Positions 38,240 to 47,691 of a DNA stretch of 64,000 bases are shown piece after piece. The DNA lies in assembly GCF_016583985.1 (NCBI RefSeq), contig NZ_NRSD01000006.1, positions 62,001-126,000 on the forward strand, written 5' to 3'. The notes under the pieces were generated by a model. That model made no database searches. It saw only the letters and a program-made list of their open reading frames with translations, and was not told where the DNA came from. Numbering within the stretch: position 1 is the first letter of the stretch; the number at the start of each line of letters is the position of its first letter. The translations under genes were made by a program, and so were the position numbers. The stretch comes from Thiocapsa imhoffii (GTDB lineage: Bacteria; Pseudomonadota; Gammaproteobacteria; Chromatiales; Chromatiaceae).

Positions 38240-40012
38240 ATGCGTCGAGCCGATCGCGTTGAACCCTCGTTCAGCCATCAACCAGGATCCGCACGAGACA
38301 CCGAGGCCATGTCGAGCAAACGCCGACCAACCCGATCAAGCCTGATCTGGTCCAGCCAGTCTGGACCGGTCGCCGCGCCGCGCTATCGTCCGCGCACGCC
38401 GGCGCCGGCACCAGAGGGCACCGTCGGGCCTGACACCGAACCGCGCGCGACGGAGACCGTGGGGCGGGCAGCCCGCATCCGCGCGCCACGGCCGGTGGCT
38501 CCGGCGTCGCGCGACCAGCGGGCGCGGCGCGAGCCCAGACGGCGCACCGCGGAGGCCGCCACGCAACCGGTGGTGCCCGCACGGCCGGCGAATCCGGTCG
38601 CGGCAGGATCCGAGAGCGGGCTTCATCCGCTCACCGATCGGGCCATGAATCGGCGGCTGCGTGACTACGAAGAGCGGACCAAACGGGCGTTCGATGACAT
38701 CGTGCCGGTGCTCAAGCGTCTGTCCGCGCTGGGCTGGACACCGGATTTCGAGCACCAGGCGCAACGCATTGCCGAGGCGGAATTGGGGTTTCAACTGCCG
38801 AGCCGGTTGCTCGAGGATGCCTGGGTCGCCGGTCTTGATATCCGGACCCTGTTCGCCTGGACCGTTTTTGAGACCTACCGGCGGATGGCCGACGAGTTCT
38901 TTTTGAATGACCCGCTGTGCGGCCGCGACACCGAGGGCTTCGACCAGATGATCCAGGACTGTGGATTTCATCTGTTCGACGTGACCCCGTGCGCCGATGG
39001 GCGACTCGCGCATGCCGTCAGCTATGTCCTGCGCCTGCCCTTCGCGGCGGTGCGCCGTAAGTCCTATGCGGGGAGTTTGTTCGACGTCGAGAACACGGTC
39101 GCGAAGTGGGTCGAGGTGGAACTGGGGCGTTACCGGGAGGGTAAGCCCAACACCGCCGATACCCCGACACGCTATCTCAAAGCGGCGATCTATCACTACA
39201 GCTCGGTCGATCCAACGCATCAGGGATGCGCGGCCCATGGCTCGAACGAGGCGGTCGCGGCGACTGCCGCGATCGAGCGACTCTCGGCGTTTCGCGAGGC
39301 CGTTGAGAACAGTTTTTGCTGTGGCGCCTCGGTCGCGCTCTTGCTGATCGGCCTCGATACGGATACGGATGCGATCCGCATTCACCTGCCGGATGCCATG
39401 GGTCAGCTGAGTCCAGCGCAAGGCGTCGACGCGGCCAAGGTGCATGCCATGACGCGTGACCTGTCCGCGGAGGCGGCGCGCTCACGCATCGCTGAATTGG
39501 TGCGGACGCACGCACCCGCATCGGCCGACGCCGGGATGGTGCGCCTCGCGGCCCAGTTGATCGAGAACAATCTGTCGCAGATCGATTACGTCCGCCAGTA
39601 TCAGGGTGGGCATTACCCGGACATCGGGCATGCCGAGCGCTTCGTGGGAGCCGGGATCGGGTTCGAGGAGATCCAACTGCGCAATCTCACCTACTTCGCC
39701 TATCTCGATACGGTGGAGGAAGGGGCGGCTGATCTCGATGTCGGCTGCACGATCTTTCGTGGACTCAATGTCGCGCATGGCCTGCCGATCCCGGTCGTGA
39801 TCCGCTTCGACTATCACGGTCGGGTGCCGGGTGCCCGCGACCGCGCCGTGCAGCGGTGCCAACGGCTCGATCTGGCGCTCGCCGACCGCTTCGAAGGTCT
39901 CGCGGCGCAAGGGATGTTGCATCGCCTGCTCGCGGTGCGCGACCGCGATGCGGAATCCGGGATCGAGGTCATTGGTGACTCGCTCGGCCTCATCGTTGCG
40001 GAGGGACACTGA
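38240..40012 (+). CDS. csoS3: Carboxysomal carbonic anhydrase CsoSCA
   Basis: Divergent beta-carbonic anhydrase (590 residues) inside the shell; it converts bicarbonate to CO2 for RuBisCO. Zinc ligands are intact: Cys251 (CADGRLAH), His319 (YHYSS) and Cys330 (GCAAHGSN); the Asp-Arg pair of CADGR also remains. The first 130 residues are a basic Arg/Pro/Ala-rich disordered extension, longer than in Halothiobacillus, where the N-terminal peptide binds RuBisCO. The start at 38240 has AAGGCG, but ATG 38309 (MSSKRRPTRSSL) is plausible. It begins nine bases after csoS2 and its stop nearly touches csoS4A. Confidence 0.95.
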   Translation: MRRADRVEPSFSHQPGSARDTEAMSSKRRPTRSSLIWSSQSGPVAAPRYRPRTPAPAPEGTVGPDTEPRATETVGRAARIRAPRPVAPASRDQRARREPRRRTAEAATQPVVPARPANPVAAGSESGLHPLTDRAMNRRLRDYEERTKRAFDDIVPVLKRLSALGWTPDFEHQAQRIAEAELGFQLPSRLLEDAWVAGLDIRTLFAWTVFETYRRMADEFFLNDPLCGRDTEGFDQMIQDCGFHLFDVTPCADGRLAHAVSYVLRLPFAAVRRKSYAGSLFDVENTVAKWVEVELGRYREGKPNTADTPTRYLKAAIYHYSSVDPTHQGCAAHGSNEAVAATAAIERLSAFREAVENSFCCGASVALLLIGLDTDTDAIRIHLPDAMGQLSPAQGVDAAKVHAMTRDLSAEAARSRIAELVRTHAPASADAGMVRLAAQLIENNLSQIDYVRQYQGGHYPDIGHAERFVGAGIGFEEIQLRNLTYFAYLDTVEEGAADLDVGCTIFRGLNVAHGLPIPVVIRFDYHGRVPGARDRAVQRCQRLDLALADRFEGLAAQGMLHRLLAVRDRDAESGIEVIGDSLGLIVAEGH

Positions 40013-40013
40013 G

Positions 40014-40304
40014 ATGAAGATCTGCCAAGTCGAACGGCCGCTGGTCTCGACCAATCGCATCGCGGGCTTCGAACACAAACACCTGCTCGTGGTTCGCGAC
40101 GGCAGCTCCCGACAGGTCGCAGTGGATTCAGTGGGTTGCGTACCGGGTGACTGGGTGATCTGTGTCGGCAGCTCCGCGGCGCGCGAGGCGGCCGGCAGCA
40201 AGGAATATCCCAGTGACCTCACGATCGTCGGCATCATCGATCACTGGCCGCCCGAGAGTGCCGGCGACGATGGAGCGGATCGACCGCGGCCCAAGTCGAC
40301 CTGA
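40014..40304 (+). CDS. csoS4A: Carboxysome vertex protein CsoS4A
   Basis: A 96-residue bacterial microcompartment vertex (BMV/EutN-CcmL fold) protein. Pentamers cap the icosahedral vertices of the carboxysome. The fold is seen in MKICQVERPLVSTNRI, KHLLVVRDG, VDSVGCVPGDWVICVGSSAAREA and DLTIVGIIDHW. The ATG is one base after the csoS3 stop codon, so translation is coupled. The C-terminus (DDGADRPRPKST) is polar. Confidence 0.95.
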   Translation: MKICQVERPLVSTNRIAGFEHKHLLVVRDGSSRQVAVDSVGCVPGDWVICVGSSAAREAAGSKEYPSDLTIVGIIDHWPPESAGDDGADRPRPKST

Positions 40305-40350
40305 GTCGCGGCGGTCACTCGGCAACATCACCCGCACGGGAGAACCGGAC

Positions 40351-40647
40351 GTGGAAATCAGGAAAGTTGTCGGCTCCATCGTCTGTACCCATCGCAACGG
40401 GGGGCTGGGACATCTGGATCTGCGGCTGTTGCAGGATCTGAAGGGACAATATGTCGTCGCCACGGATCCCGTCGACGCCCGCGTCGGTGATTGGGTCTTC
40501 GTGGTCAGCGGCTCGGCGGCGCGCTACGCGATGGGGAACGCCGCGATCTTGACCGACCTGACGATCGGCGGGGTCATCGATCACTGGGAAACGGAGGAAG
40601 CCGCGGCCATCCAGCCGACCGCGTCCCTCCCCGCGCGGGCGGCATGA
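40351..40647 (+). CDS. csoS4B: Carboxysome vertex protein CsoS4B
   Basis: Second pentameric vertex protein, 98 residues, with VEIRKVVGSIVCTHRN, VATDPVDARVGDWVFVVSGSAARYAMGN and DLTIGGVIDHWE. I chose GTG at 40351, which follows GGGAGAACC; an ATG at 40270 would add 27 Arg/Pro-rich residues without family support. It is 46 bases after csoS4A. Two BMV paralogues in tandem is the usual alpha-carboxysome arrangement. Confidence 0.93.
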   Translation: MEIRKVVGSIVCTHRNGGLGHLDLRLLQDLKGQYVVATDPVDARVGDWVFVVSGSAARYAMGNAAILTDLTIGGVIDHWETEEAAAIQPTASLPARAA

Positions 40648-40770
40648 GCCGCGGCATTCGGAGTTGGATCGGCTGGAGCGATCCGCGTGAACGGACAGGG
40701 TTGAACCTGAATTGAAGACTATCGGGCCGCAGCGCCCGCGGCGACTTGGTACACAGAGGAGACACGTACG

Positions 40771-41076
40771 ATGGCAAGCGACAAATTCGGAATCGCGCTC
40801 GGGATGATTGAGACCCGCGGACTGGTTCCCGCGATCGAAGCGGCGGACGCCATGACCAAGGCCGCCGAGGTGCGTCTGATCGGGCGTGAGTTCGTCGGCG
40901 GTGGTTACGTCACGGTGCTGGTGCGCGGTGAGACCGGCGCGGTCAACGCCGCGGTGCGTGCCGGCGCGGATGCCTGTGAGCGCGTCGGCGATGGTCTGGT
41001 CGCCGCGCACATCATTGCCCGCCCGCACCGCGAGGTGGAGCCGATCCTGCCCGTCGGCGGCCCCGCGACCGACTAA
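40771..41076 (+). CDS. csoS1: Carboxysome shell protein CsoS1 (first copy)
   Basis: A 101-residue single-BMC-domain shell protein; hexamers tile the facets with a small positively charged pore. Sequence [28 protein letters not shown] (start) and [35 protein letters not shown] follow the CsoS1A/C pattern; these are given as family landmarks. AGGAG lies upstream of the ATG. 248 bases of this gene are identical to the next one. An intergenic region of 123 bases separates it from csoS4B. Confidence 0.96.
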   Translation: MASDKFGIALGMIETRGLVPAIEAADAMTKAAEVRLIGREFVGGGYVTVLVRGETGAVNAAVRAGADACERVGDGLVAAHIIARPHREVEPILPVGGPATD

Positions 41077-41440
41077 GCGCGGCGGGAGCACCTGATCCAA
41101 ACCGGCCGCCGTGGGCGGTCCGTGAATCCATTTCGATACACAACAACTGAGTGGAGAAGACAATGGCCAGTGAGAGCTACGGGATTGCCCTGGGGATGAT
41201 TGAGACCCGCGGACTGGTTCCCGCGATCGAAGCGGCGGACGCCATGACCAAGGCCGCCGAGGTGCGTCTGATCGGGCGTGAGTTCGTCGGCGGTGGTTAC
41301 GTCACGGTGCTGGTGCGCGGTGAGACCGGCGCGGTCAACGCCGCGGTGCGTGCCGGCGCGGATGCCTGTGAGCGCGTCGGCGATGGTCTGGTCGCCGCGC
41401 ACATCATTGCCCGCCCGCACCGCGAGGTGGAGCCGATCCT
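40801..41440 (+). repeat. 248-bp identical direct repeat in the two csoS1 genes
   Basis: Bases 40801-41048 and 41193-41440 match at all 248 positions, including third codon positions, and are offset by 392 bases. The flanks diverge sharply at both ends. This points to recent duplication or gene conversion limited to the coding core. Confidence 0.95.
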
Positions 41441-41471
41441 CAACAGGACCCTGCCCGCGGCGGCAGACTGA
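41163..41471 (+). CDS. csoS1: Carboxysome shell protein CsoS1 (second copy)
   Basis: A 102-residue BMC hexamer protein, the same as the preceding gene except for the first ten residues ([10 protein letters not shown] against [10 protein letters not shown]) and the tail (NRTLPAAAD against PVGGPATD). GGAGAAGACA precedes the ATG at 41163; an in-frame ATG at 41151 adds four residues. The tails differ as in CsoS1A and CsoS1C of Halothiobacillus. The longer CsoS1B-like form is not present. Confidence 0.95.
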   Translation: MASESYGIALGMIETRGLVPAIEAADAMTKAAEVRLIGREFVGGGYVTVLVRGETGAVNAAVRAGADACERVGDGLVAAHIIARPHREVEPILNRTLPAAAD

Positions 41472-41493
41472 GCATCCGCCAACCGAGCCTTGA

Positions 41494-41512
41494 GCCGCCC
41501 GTCATAGGCGGC
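41494..41512 (+). other. Hairpin after the second csoS1
   Basis: GCCGCC (41494-41499) pairs with GGCGGC (41507-41512) across a seven-base loop. A similar CCGCC-GTG-GGCGG hairpin (41106-41118) follows the first csoS1. They probably protect the shell-gene messages from 3' decay; neither has a T-tract. Confidence 0.45.
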
Positions 41513-41526
41513 ACGGGTCAGACTGC

Positions 41527-42003
41527 ATGAGACACGTCCGCATACATCCTCGTACCCTCGGCTATCTTGGCCGCGCCTTGAGCTTGGAGCTGTCCGCGGT
41601 TCAGCAGTACATGACGCAGGCCTCGCTCGCCGAGGCCTGGGGCCTGACCGAGGCGGCAACACGTTTCCGTGAGGAAACGGTCGAAGAGATGAAGCATGCC
41701 GAGCGAATCATTCAGCGGATGCTCATCCTTGGCGTGGCACCCAATGCGTCGCAGTTGCGACCGGCAGGGGTGGCCCGCAATCTCGTCGATCTCCTACGGC
41801 AAGATGCCGTGTTGGAGGCTGAGATCATTGCGCTCTATCAGGAAGCGGTCACCTTCTGTCTGCGCATCGGCGATCAGGCAAATGGAGAATTCTTCCAGGG
41901 GCTACTCCAGGACGAAACCGTCCATGCCCAAGAGCTCGAACAGTGGCTCATCGCACTCGGCGTCCCGCGTGTTCAGGACCGCAACGAACGCGCCTATTTC
42001 TGA
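41527..42003 (+). CDS. Bacterioferritin-like protein of the carboxysome operon
   Basis: A 158-residue ferritin-like four-helix-bundle protein. Diiron-type residues are present: LSLELSAVQQYMTQASLAE (Glu, Gln), EETVEEMKHAERIIQR (Glu...Glu-x2-His), EAEIIALYQEA and LLQDETVHAQELE. The gene is conserved in alpha-carboxysome operons, where its function is not settled; iron or redox protection of the carboxysome has been suggested. It follows csoS1 by 55 bases and precedes the assembly-factor gene by 12. Confidence 0.85.
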   Translation: MRHVRIHPRTLGYLGRALSLELSAVQQYMTQASLAEAWGLTEAATRFREETVEEMKHAERIIQRMLILGVAPNASQLRPAGVARNLVDLLRQDAVLEAEIIALYQEAVTFCLRIGDQANGEFFQGLLQDETVHAQELEQWLIALGVPRVQDRNERAYF

Positions 42004-42015
42004 GGGAGTCGCCGC

Positions 42016-42318
42016 ATGAAGCAAGAATGGAGCGAGCGTCAGCGCCCACCGCGACTCGAGCGCCGCTTGGAATTCCCTGATTACGAGGCCACCCGCGCCT
42101 TCCTCGAACGCGCGGCTGAACTGTCCGAACAGAGCGGGGTCTACCCCGATCTGAGCTTTGGACGCACCTATGTCAACGTCACCTTGCATGCGCCGGACGG
42201 CGCGACGGAGGTGGATGACACCTTGCATAGGTTTGCCCGCGATCTGGATGTCTTGGTCGCGCCAGCAGATGATGTGAGTGCCGCTCCCGCGTCTCGAGAC
42301 GGATCGGCATCCGCCTGA
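42016..42318 (+). CDS. Alpha-carboxysome RuBisCO assembly factor (PCD-like)
   Basis: A 100-residue pterin-4a-carbinolamine-dehydratase-like protein, the acRAF of alpha-carboxysome operons, which helps RuBisCO large subunits assemble. The fold is seen in PRLERRLEFPDYEATRAFLERAAELSEQSGVYPDLSFGRTYVNVTL (family landmarks only), where the catalytic His-His of true dehydratases is replaced by Pro-Asp. Loss of those histidines agrees with a chaperone rather than an enzyme. GAGGGAG lies upstream of the ATG; the 20-residue tail is polar. Confidence 0.88.
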   Translation: MKQEWSERQRPPRLERRLEFPDYEATRAFLERAAELSEQSGVYPDLSFGRTYVNVTLHAPDGATEVDDTLHRFARDLDVLVAPADDVSAAPASRDGSASA

Positions 42319-42390
42319 TCCTCCACGGCTCACCAGCACCCAGGGTGAGTCCATCACACCGCTTGACCGACTGCCAGCGAGTGATTCCAA

Positions 42391-42633
42391 ATGTCCGATC
42401 CCAAGAGTGGTGAGATCCCGCTAGAACCTGAAACCAACGATGGCGCGTCGTCGCCGCAGGACCAGGGCACGGCCGCCACCTCACCTCGCACGCCCCGTCC
42501 GTCCGCGAGCAAAACCGCGCCGACGACACGTCCGCGCACCCCAAAGACCCCACGAGCCGCCCCGAACACCCGCGCGGAGCCGGAGCCGCGACCGGCAGGC
42601 TTACCGCAACGACCGCGCGTCTGGCCCGATTGA
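42391..42633 (+). CDS. Small Pro/Thr-rich disordered protein (possible)
   Basis: An 80-codon reading, MSDPKSGEIPLEPETNDG..., rich in Pro, Thr, Arg and Ser, lacking hydrophobic core and therefore predicted disordered. It sits between acRAF and cbbR and ends 10 bases before the proposed cbbR GTG, as a coupled leader would. The ribosome-binding site is weak. The neighbouring frame is also open over much of it, so it may be the 5' untranslated or coding extension of cbbR instead. Confidence 0.35.
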   Translation: MSDPKSGEIPLEPETNDGASSPQDQGTAATSPRTPRPSASKTAPTTRPRTPKTPRAAPNTRAEPEPRPAGLPQRPRVWPD

Positions 42634-42643
42634 GACACCGCTG

Positions 42644-43654
42644 GTGAGCGGACCGGACCTGCCACGCGAGGTCGTTGGCCAAACCGAAGCGGTGAACCGA
42701 TTCGTTCGCCATGCGACTTTGCGGCAACTCCAGCTCCTCGAAGCGATCGTGCGACTGGGTAGTTTTACCCGCGCGGCCGAGGAGATGTTTCTCACGCAGC
42801 CGACCGTTTCGATGCAAATCAAGAAGCTGACTGAAACCGTCGGGATGCCCTTGTTCCTGCATGTCGGGCGCAATGTCGAGCCGACCGACGCTGGGCGCGA
42901 GGTCTACGACACCTGCAAGGGCATCCTGCGTTCGCTGGGGGATCTTGAGATCAAACTGGCCGATCTCAAGGGATTGAAGAGTGGACGTTTTCGACTCGGA
43001 GTCATCACGACCGCGAAATATTTCGCGCCCGAGTTGCTCGGGGGCTTCTGTGAGGTCTTTCCAGGGATCGACGTGTCGCTCAAGGTCACCAATCGCACGC
43101 GCATCATCGAGCGCATGGCGGCCAACGACGACGACCTCTATATCTTCGGTGAGCCCACGCATGCCGGCCTCGACGTCGAGGCCACCTATCTCGCCCCCAA
43201 TCCGCTGGTGATCCTCGCCCGCAAGGATCACCCCCTAGTCGGCCAGTCCGGGATCAGCTTGGAGCGCTTGGCCGAGGAACGCTTCATCCTGCGCGAACCC
43301 GGGTCCGGGATTCGTGACGCGATCGCCCGGCGATTTACCGAACGCGGCATCCGGCCCAATGTCCGCATGGAACTTGGCAGCAACGAGGCCATCAAGCACG
43401 CGATCATTGCCGGGCTCGGGATCTCGGCGCTCTCGCTGCATACCCTGACACTCGATGGTGGAGCGGGCCGGTTGGCCATGCTCGATGTCGAGGGCTTCCC
43501 GATCGAACGCGCCTGGTATCTCGTCCATCCTAAGGGGCGAGATCTCTCGACCATTGCCAAGACCTTTCTGGCCTACGCCGTCGACCGCGAGGGAGAGATC
43601 CGCGCGAAGCTCGCGCACACGGACGCACAGCTCAGGGCCTGCCGCTCGACCTGA
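42644..43654 (+). CDS. cbbR: LysR-type regulator CbbR
   Basis: LysR-family transcriptional activator of Calvin-cycle and carboxysome genes, which senses metabolites such as RuBP or NADPH. The helix-turn-helix is in ATLRQLQLLEAIVRLGSFTRAAEEMFLTQPTVSMQIKKLTE (landmarks), then the periplasmic-binding-like effector domain with LGVITTAKYFAPELLGGF and FILREPGSGIRDAI. About 336 residues from GTG 42644; GTG 42692 (VNRFVRHATLRQ) gives a more usual 320 and is possible. Unusually it is last in the operon, on the same strand as cbbL, rather than divergent from it. Confidence 0.9.
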   Translation: MSGPDLPREVVGQTEAVNRFVRHATLRQLQLLEAIVRLGSFTRAAEEMFLTQPTVSMQIKKLTETVGMPLFLHVGRNVEPTDAGREVYDTCKGILRSLGDLEIKLADLKGLKSGRFRLGVITTAKYFAPELLGGFCEVFPGIDVSLKVTNRTRIIERMAANDDDLYIFGEPTHAGLDVEATYLAPNPLVILARKDHPLVGQSGISLERLAEERFILREPGSGIRDAIARRFTERGIRPNVRMELGSNEAIKHAIIAGLGISALSLHTLTLDGGAGRLAMLDVEGFPIERAWYLVHPKGRDLSTIAKTFLAYAVDREGEIRAKLAHTDAQLRACRST

Positions 43655-43708
43655 ACGGCGCTCGATCCTCAACCCCGATCCTCGCTGGGCGCCGCCCGCG
43701 TGTTCCTC

Positions 43709-44944
43709 TCAACGCGTCTTTGCCCCCAGCCGGGCACAGCGTCGATCCCGTTCCGGCCCAGGGGGGAGACGCCTGGCCAAGGCGAGGGCGCGCGCCAGAT
43801 CACGCGTGCGATGCTCGTGGTACTTGGCCAATTCCGTGCGCGCGGTCGCATCGTCCGCCGCATCGAGCTCCTCCCAGATCGCGCGCGCCTGCTCCCAGTC
43901 GCCGCGACGACGATGCAGCCGCGCTAACTCCAGGAGTCCCGCGTGAGTCAAGCGCCGGCGTCCGGACTGGAGCAAGTCAAGCGCCTGCTCGGTGCGACCC
44001 CGTGACTGATGATAGGCCGCAATCGCGCGGATATCCGCCGCGTGCGCAAGCGGATCCGCAAACACCGCACCGAGCCGTGGGAGCAGCGCCGCCAGGGAGA
44101 GCAGATCCCAGCGATTGTGTCGCATCACCCCCGCCAAGGGCGCCACCGCCCCCTCACGCAACCAGTCCAACCAGGCCGCCGGCGCCGCCGCACCGGGGAG
44201 GTCATCCTGGCGGACGAACCCCAACAGCCGCTGTTCGACGCTCGCGAGTCGGCAATCCGCCCAGACCCGGCCATAGGCGCGCCGCACCGGTTGGAGCAGG
44301 TCCAGATGCGGCACGTCTGGGAAGGGATCGCGCAGACCGGCCAGACGAAACCGCGTGGTCAGCAACGGAATGTCGAAAGCGCGTCCGTTGTAGCTGATGA
44401 GAAGCGCGCGTGGTTGCAATTCGGCGGCGATCGCATCCAGGTAGGCCGGTTCGGCATCGAGACGCGTCAGGAGATACTGGCGCAGGGTCCAACCCTTGGC
44501 ATGGCCACGCAGGAATCCGCACACGAAGGCCCAGGTGCCCGTGCCGCCGGCGAGACCGCTCGTCTCGGTATCCAAGCAGAGTAGCTCCCGCCCCAGCGAG
44601 GCACCGGACAGGGGTTCGAGCACCCGCGGCGCGGGCCCGCCGTGATCGAGTGCCGCCAGCGCGCTCGCGCACCCGTCCGGACCGAGTGCGACCTGACCGT
44701 GCCGTTCGCGTGCACCGAATTGCCGTTCGAGACGGAGAACACCAGGCGCCACCTCCACCGCGCCGAGCGCCTCGACCAACGCGGCACCGCCAGACCTGGA
44801 GTGGGTCTCAACGCGCGCGCGACCGAGCGTCAGACGCTGCAGCCGCGCGGCCAGGGAGGGAGCTGGCGCAGTCGGCGCTGTCGCACCCGCAGGGGGCGAT
44901 CCCCGCAAGCGCCCGAGACGGTCCTTGAGACTCAGCTGGCTCAT
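43709..44944 (-). CDS. mrfB: MrfB/YprB-like DEDD exonuclease with TPR-like tail
   Basis: A 411-residue ribonuclease H-like 3'-5' exonuclease. Active-site acids are in CLDTETSGL (Asp, Glu), YNGRAFDIPLL (Asp) and HNRWDLLSL (Asp). The C-terminal 110 residues form helical TPR-like repeats (RTEQALDLLQSGRRR, LARLHRRRGDWEQARAIWEEL). In Bacillus subtilis YprB/MrfB works with the helicase YprA/MrfA in repair of mitomycin-C damage. The same pairing exists here: the ATG overlaps the mrfA stop by four bases. Confidence 0.85.
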   Translation of the reverse strand: MSQLSLKDRLGRLRGSPPAGATAPTAPAPSLAARLQRLTLGRARVETHSRSGGAALVEALGAVEVAPGVLRLERQFGARERHGQVALGPDGCASALAALDHGGPAPRVLEPLSGASLGRELLCLDTETSGLAGGTGTWAFVCGFLRGHAKGWTLRQYLLTRLDAEPAYLDAIAAELQPRALLISYNGRAFDIPLLTTRFRLAGLRDPFPDVPHLDLLQPVRRAYGRVWADCRLASVEQRLLGFVRQDDLPGAAAPAAWLDWLREGAVAPLAGVMRHNRWDLLSLAALLPRLGAVFADPLAHAADIRAIAAYHQSRGRTEQALDLLQSGRRRLTHAGLLELARLHRRRGDWEQARAIWEELDAADDATARTELAKYHEHRTRDLARALALARRLPPGPERDRRCARLGAKTR

Positions 44945-47550
44945 CCGGCAGACAGCACATCAGACCGATCCGCGGCGGATTCCCAGGCACGGGGCTGGGT
45001 CACGGCATCGAGAAGGGCCAGCACCCGTTGCGCGGCCGCGCGTGGGGTCACGGCAAGCGTCTCATCGCTCTGCAGGACCGGCCCAACGCAAGCGGGACAG
45101 CCGCTGCGACAACCACAATGGGTCACCAGATCCAAGGCATCTCGGACCAAGAGCGCCGCATCGTCGAAGAGCGGCGCCGACAGCCCGACGCCGCCTGGAT
45201 AGTTGTCGTAGAGGAACAGCGTCGGCTCAAACCGCGGCTCGGCGCTCGGCTCCAAGGGCTGATGATCCGGTCCACGCAACTGCCCGCGCCCCGCGTTGCC
45301 CACCACGGCGAACCAGGTCCCCTGCGCGTCCCCAACCGAGCGTCCGAGATCCTGGATCTCGGCCATTGCCCGTAACGCGGCGATGTGATGCAGCGCATAG
45401 GCCGCGCCCAGAAAGCCGTCGATCGCCTGCTGACGATCAGGCAGCGCCCGGTCCAGGGCCTGAGGCGCGATCTGCCACCAGACCGCCGTTGTGTGCATCT
45501 CCTGGTCTGGCAGGTCGATGTGCCCATAGCCGACGTTGTCATGGCTGTAGTAACGAATCTTTTTGTATCCAGGATAACGACGCACCAGATGCACCTCGCC
45601 CTGGGCCGTCGCGCCCTGGCCTAGGGCGCGGCCTTCGAAGCGGGCGAGAATCTTCAGCCGCGTGTAATCGATCGCATCGGTGTAATAGTCCGCGCGGGTG
45701 CGGGTCACGAAGGCCTTGCGCCCGATCCAATCGAGCCGTTCGACTTGATAGGGTTGGGACTGGATCATGTAGATGGCCCCTTCGTAGAGCGTACCGGGCG
45801 CGCTGCTGTAGTCGACCTCGGCGATCACCCGCTGGGCACCCTCCGTGGTCTCGATGACGACGAAATTCCCCTCGGCGACCGAGCGCAGCGAGACCGCGTT
45901 GGCGGGATAGCTGTCGGCGATCCAGAACCAGCGCCCGCCCTGATGCTGCAGCACCCCCTCATCACGCAGGTAACCGAGCATCTCGCCGAGATCCTCGGCA
46001 CCAAAGGATTCGCCATCGTGAAACGGCAGTTCGAAGGCCGCGCACCGGACATGCTCCATCAGGATCAAGAGTTGATCAGGATGGATGCGCGCCTGCTCGG
46101 GCGAGGCCCCGAAGAAGAACTCAGGGTGACGCATCATGTATTGATCGAGCGCGTCGCTGGTTGCGACCATCACCCCCAGACTGGGTTTGAGCCGCCGTCC
46201 GGCCCGCCCGAGTCGCTGCCAGGTTGCGGCGATCGTCCCCGGATAGCCGTTCAGGATCGCGACATCCAAGGCGCCGATGTCGACACCCAGCTCCAGGGCC
46301 GAGGTGCTGACCACCAGATCCACGGCACCGTCGCGCATCGTCTGCTCGGCCCGACGGCGCTCGCTCGGCAGATAACCGCCGCGATAGGCCAGCACCCGGG
46401 CCGGCTTGCGCGGGTCGCGGTCAAAGACGTCCTTCAAGTATTTCGTGATGACCTCGACCATGAGGCGCGAGCGCGCAAAGATGATGCTCTTCAGACCCAG
46501 TGTTGTCGCCGCGCGCGCGATCCGCGTGGTTTGGGAGCGAGCCGAGGCGCGGATCCCCAAATCAGGATTGATGACCGGCGGATTCCAGAGCAGCAGATGA
46601 CGCTCACCCTGCGGCGCACCCGACTCGGTGAGCGCCACGACGGGCTCACCACAGAGCCGCTCGGCCAATTCGGCTGGATTCGCGATCGTCGCCGAGGTGA
46701 AGAGGAAGGTGGGTTGCACGCCATAGAAGCGACAGACCCGGCGTAACCGCCGAAACACATTAGCGACATGCGAGCCAAAGACGCCCCGATAGGTGTGCAA
46801 CTCGTCCACGACGACGTAGGCCAGACCCTCGAAGAACTGCGCCCACTTGGTGTGATGCGGCAGGATCGCCTGATGCAGCATGTCCGGATTGCTGAGCACG
46901 ATATCGCCGCGCGTGCGCACGGCCTTGCGCGCATCCCCCGGAGTATCCCCATCGAAGGTGAAGGCCTTGACGCCGGGACCACCGGCGGCTTGAATCGCCC
47001 GGCTCAACGCCATCAATTCAGCCGCCTGGTCTTGGGCCAGCGCCTTGGTGGGGAAGAGATAGAGCGCCTTGTGACCACGCGACAGCACCGCATCGAGCAC
47101 GGGCAGGTTGTAGCACAGGGTTTTGCCCGACGCCGTGGGGGTGGCAACGACCAGATGCCGCGGGGTCCGTGCAAGTTCCCAGGCCTGGGATTGATGGCTA
47201 TAGAGGCGTTCGCGCCCACTGGCACGCAGCGCCGCGGCAAGCGCCGGCGCCAATTCCGCGGGCAGGTCACACCAGCGCGCGTGCCGCGCCGCTTGGGTCG
47301 TCGCCCCGACGATCCGACCTCGGTGGCCCTTGAGTAAGTGGTTCCGCAGCCGTGTCAAGGGCAGGGATGCGCGCTCGGGGGGTGATCCCGACACCGTGCG
47401 CTGGACATCACGCGCACCCGTATCGGTCAGACTGTCGAAGACATTCAAGGGGCGTCGCCTCGGGCCATGCGCCAACCAATCGCTGCCATGATGATGTCGC
47501 GGCGGCGGCGATTCTGCAACCTGAGACCGGCCCCGCTCCCCTCGCCTCAC
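44941..47550 (-). CDS. mrfA: MrfA/YprA-like DEAD-box helicase with DUF1998 zinc domain
   Basis: An 869-residue superfamily 2 helicase. Motif I is ATPTASGKT, motif II VDELH, motif III TSAT, motif V SALELGVD and motif [10 protein letters not shown]. The C-terminal DUF1998 domain ends in a four-cysteine zinc site, [10 protein letters not shown]. Together with MrfB it forms the mitomycin repair pair of B. subtilis. The start is uncertain: the ATG at 47550 gives a 35-residue His/Arg/Pro-rich leader; TTG at 47448 (LNVFDSL) may be real. Divergent from fbp, unrelated to carbon fixation. Confidence 0.87.
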   Translation of the reverse strand: MRRGERGRSQVAESPPPRHHHGSDWLAHGPRRRPLNVFDSLTDTGARDVQRTVSGSPPERASLPLTRLRNHLLKGHRGRIVGATTQAARHARWCDLPAELAPALAAALRASGRERLYSHQSQAWELARTPRHLVVATPTASGKTLCYNLPVLDAVLSRGHKALYLFPTKALAQDQAAELMALSRAIQAAGGPGVKAFTFDGDTPGDARKAVRTRGDIVLSNPDMLHQAILPHHTKWAQFFEGLAYVVVDELHTYRGVFGSHVANVFRRLRRVCRFYGVQPTFLFTSATIANPAELAERLCGEPVVALTESGAPQGERHLLLWNPPVINPDLGIRASARSQTTRIARAATTLGLKSIIFARSRLMVEVITKYLKDVFDRDPRKPARVLAYRGGYLPSERRRAEQTMRDGAVDLVVSTSALELGVDIGALDVAILNGYPGTIAATWQRLGRAGRRLKPSLGVMVATSDALDQYMMRHPEFFFGASPEQARIHPDQLLILMEHVRCAAFELPFHDGESFGAEDLGEMLGYLRDEGVLQHQGGRWFWIADSYPANAVSLRSVAEGNFVVIETTEGAQRVIAEVDYSSAPGTLYEGAIYMIQSQPYQVERLDWIGRKAFVTRTRADYYTDAIDYTRLKILARFEGRALGQGATAQGEVHLVRRYPGYKKIRYYSHDNVGYGHIDLPDQEMHTTAVWWQIAPQALDRALPDRQQAIDGFLGAAYALHHIAALRAMAEIQDLGRSVGDAQGTWFAVVGNAGRGQLRGPDHQPLEPSAEPRFEPTLFLYDNYPGGVGLSAPLFDDAALLVRDALDLVTHCGCRSGCPACVGPVLQSDETLAVTPRAAAQRVLALLDAVTQPRAWESAADRSDVLSAG

Positions 47551-47691
47551 CGCACGCGGGCATCAGGCCGCGGGTTCGCGGCAGCGCGACGAGCGGCGAA
47601 TGACGCATTGCTGGTTTATGGCGAGTGCGGAAAATCCTATACTGCACGCAGTTTAGAACCGTCGAACAAACCAGAAGACGAAGAGGATCGC

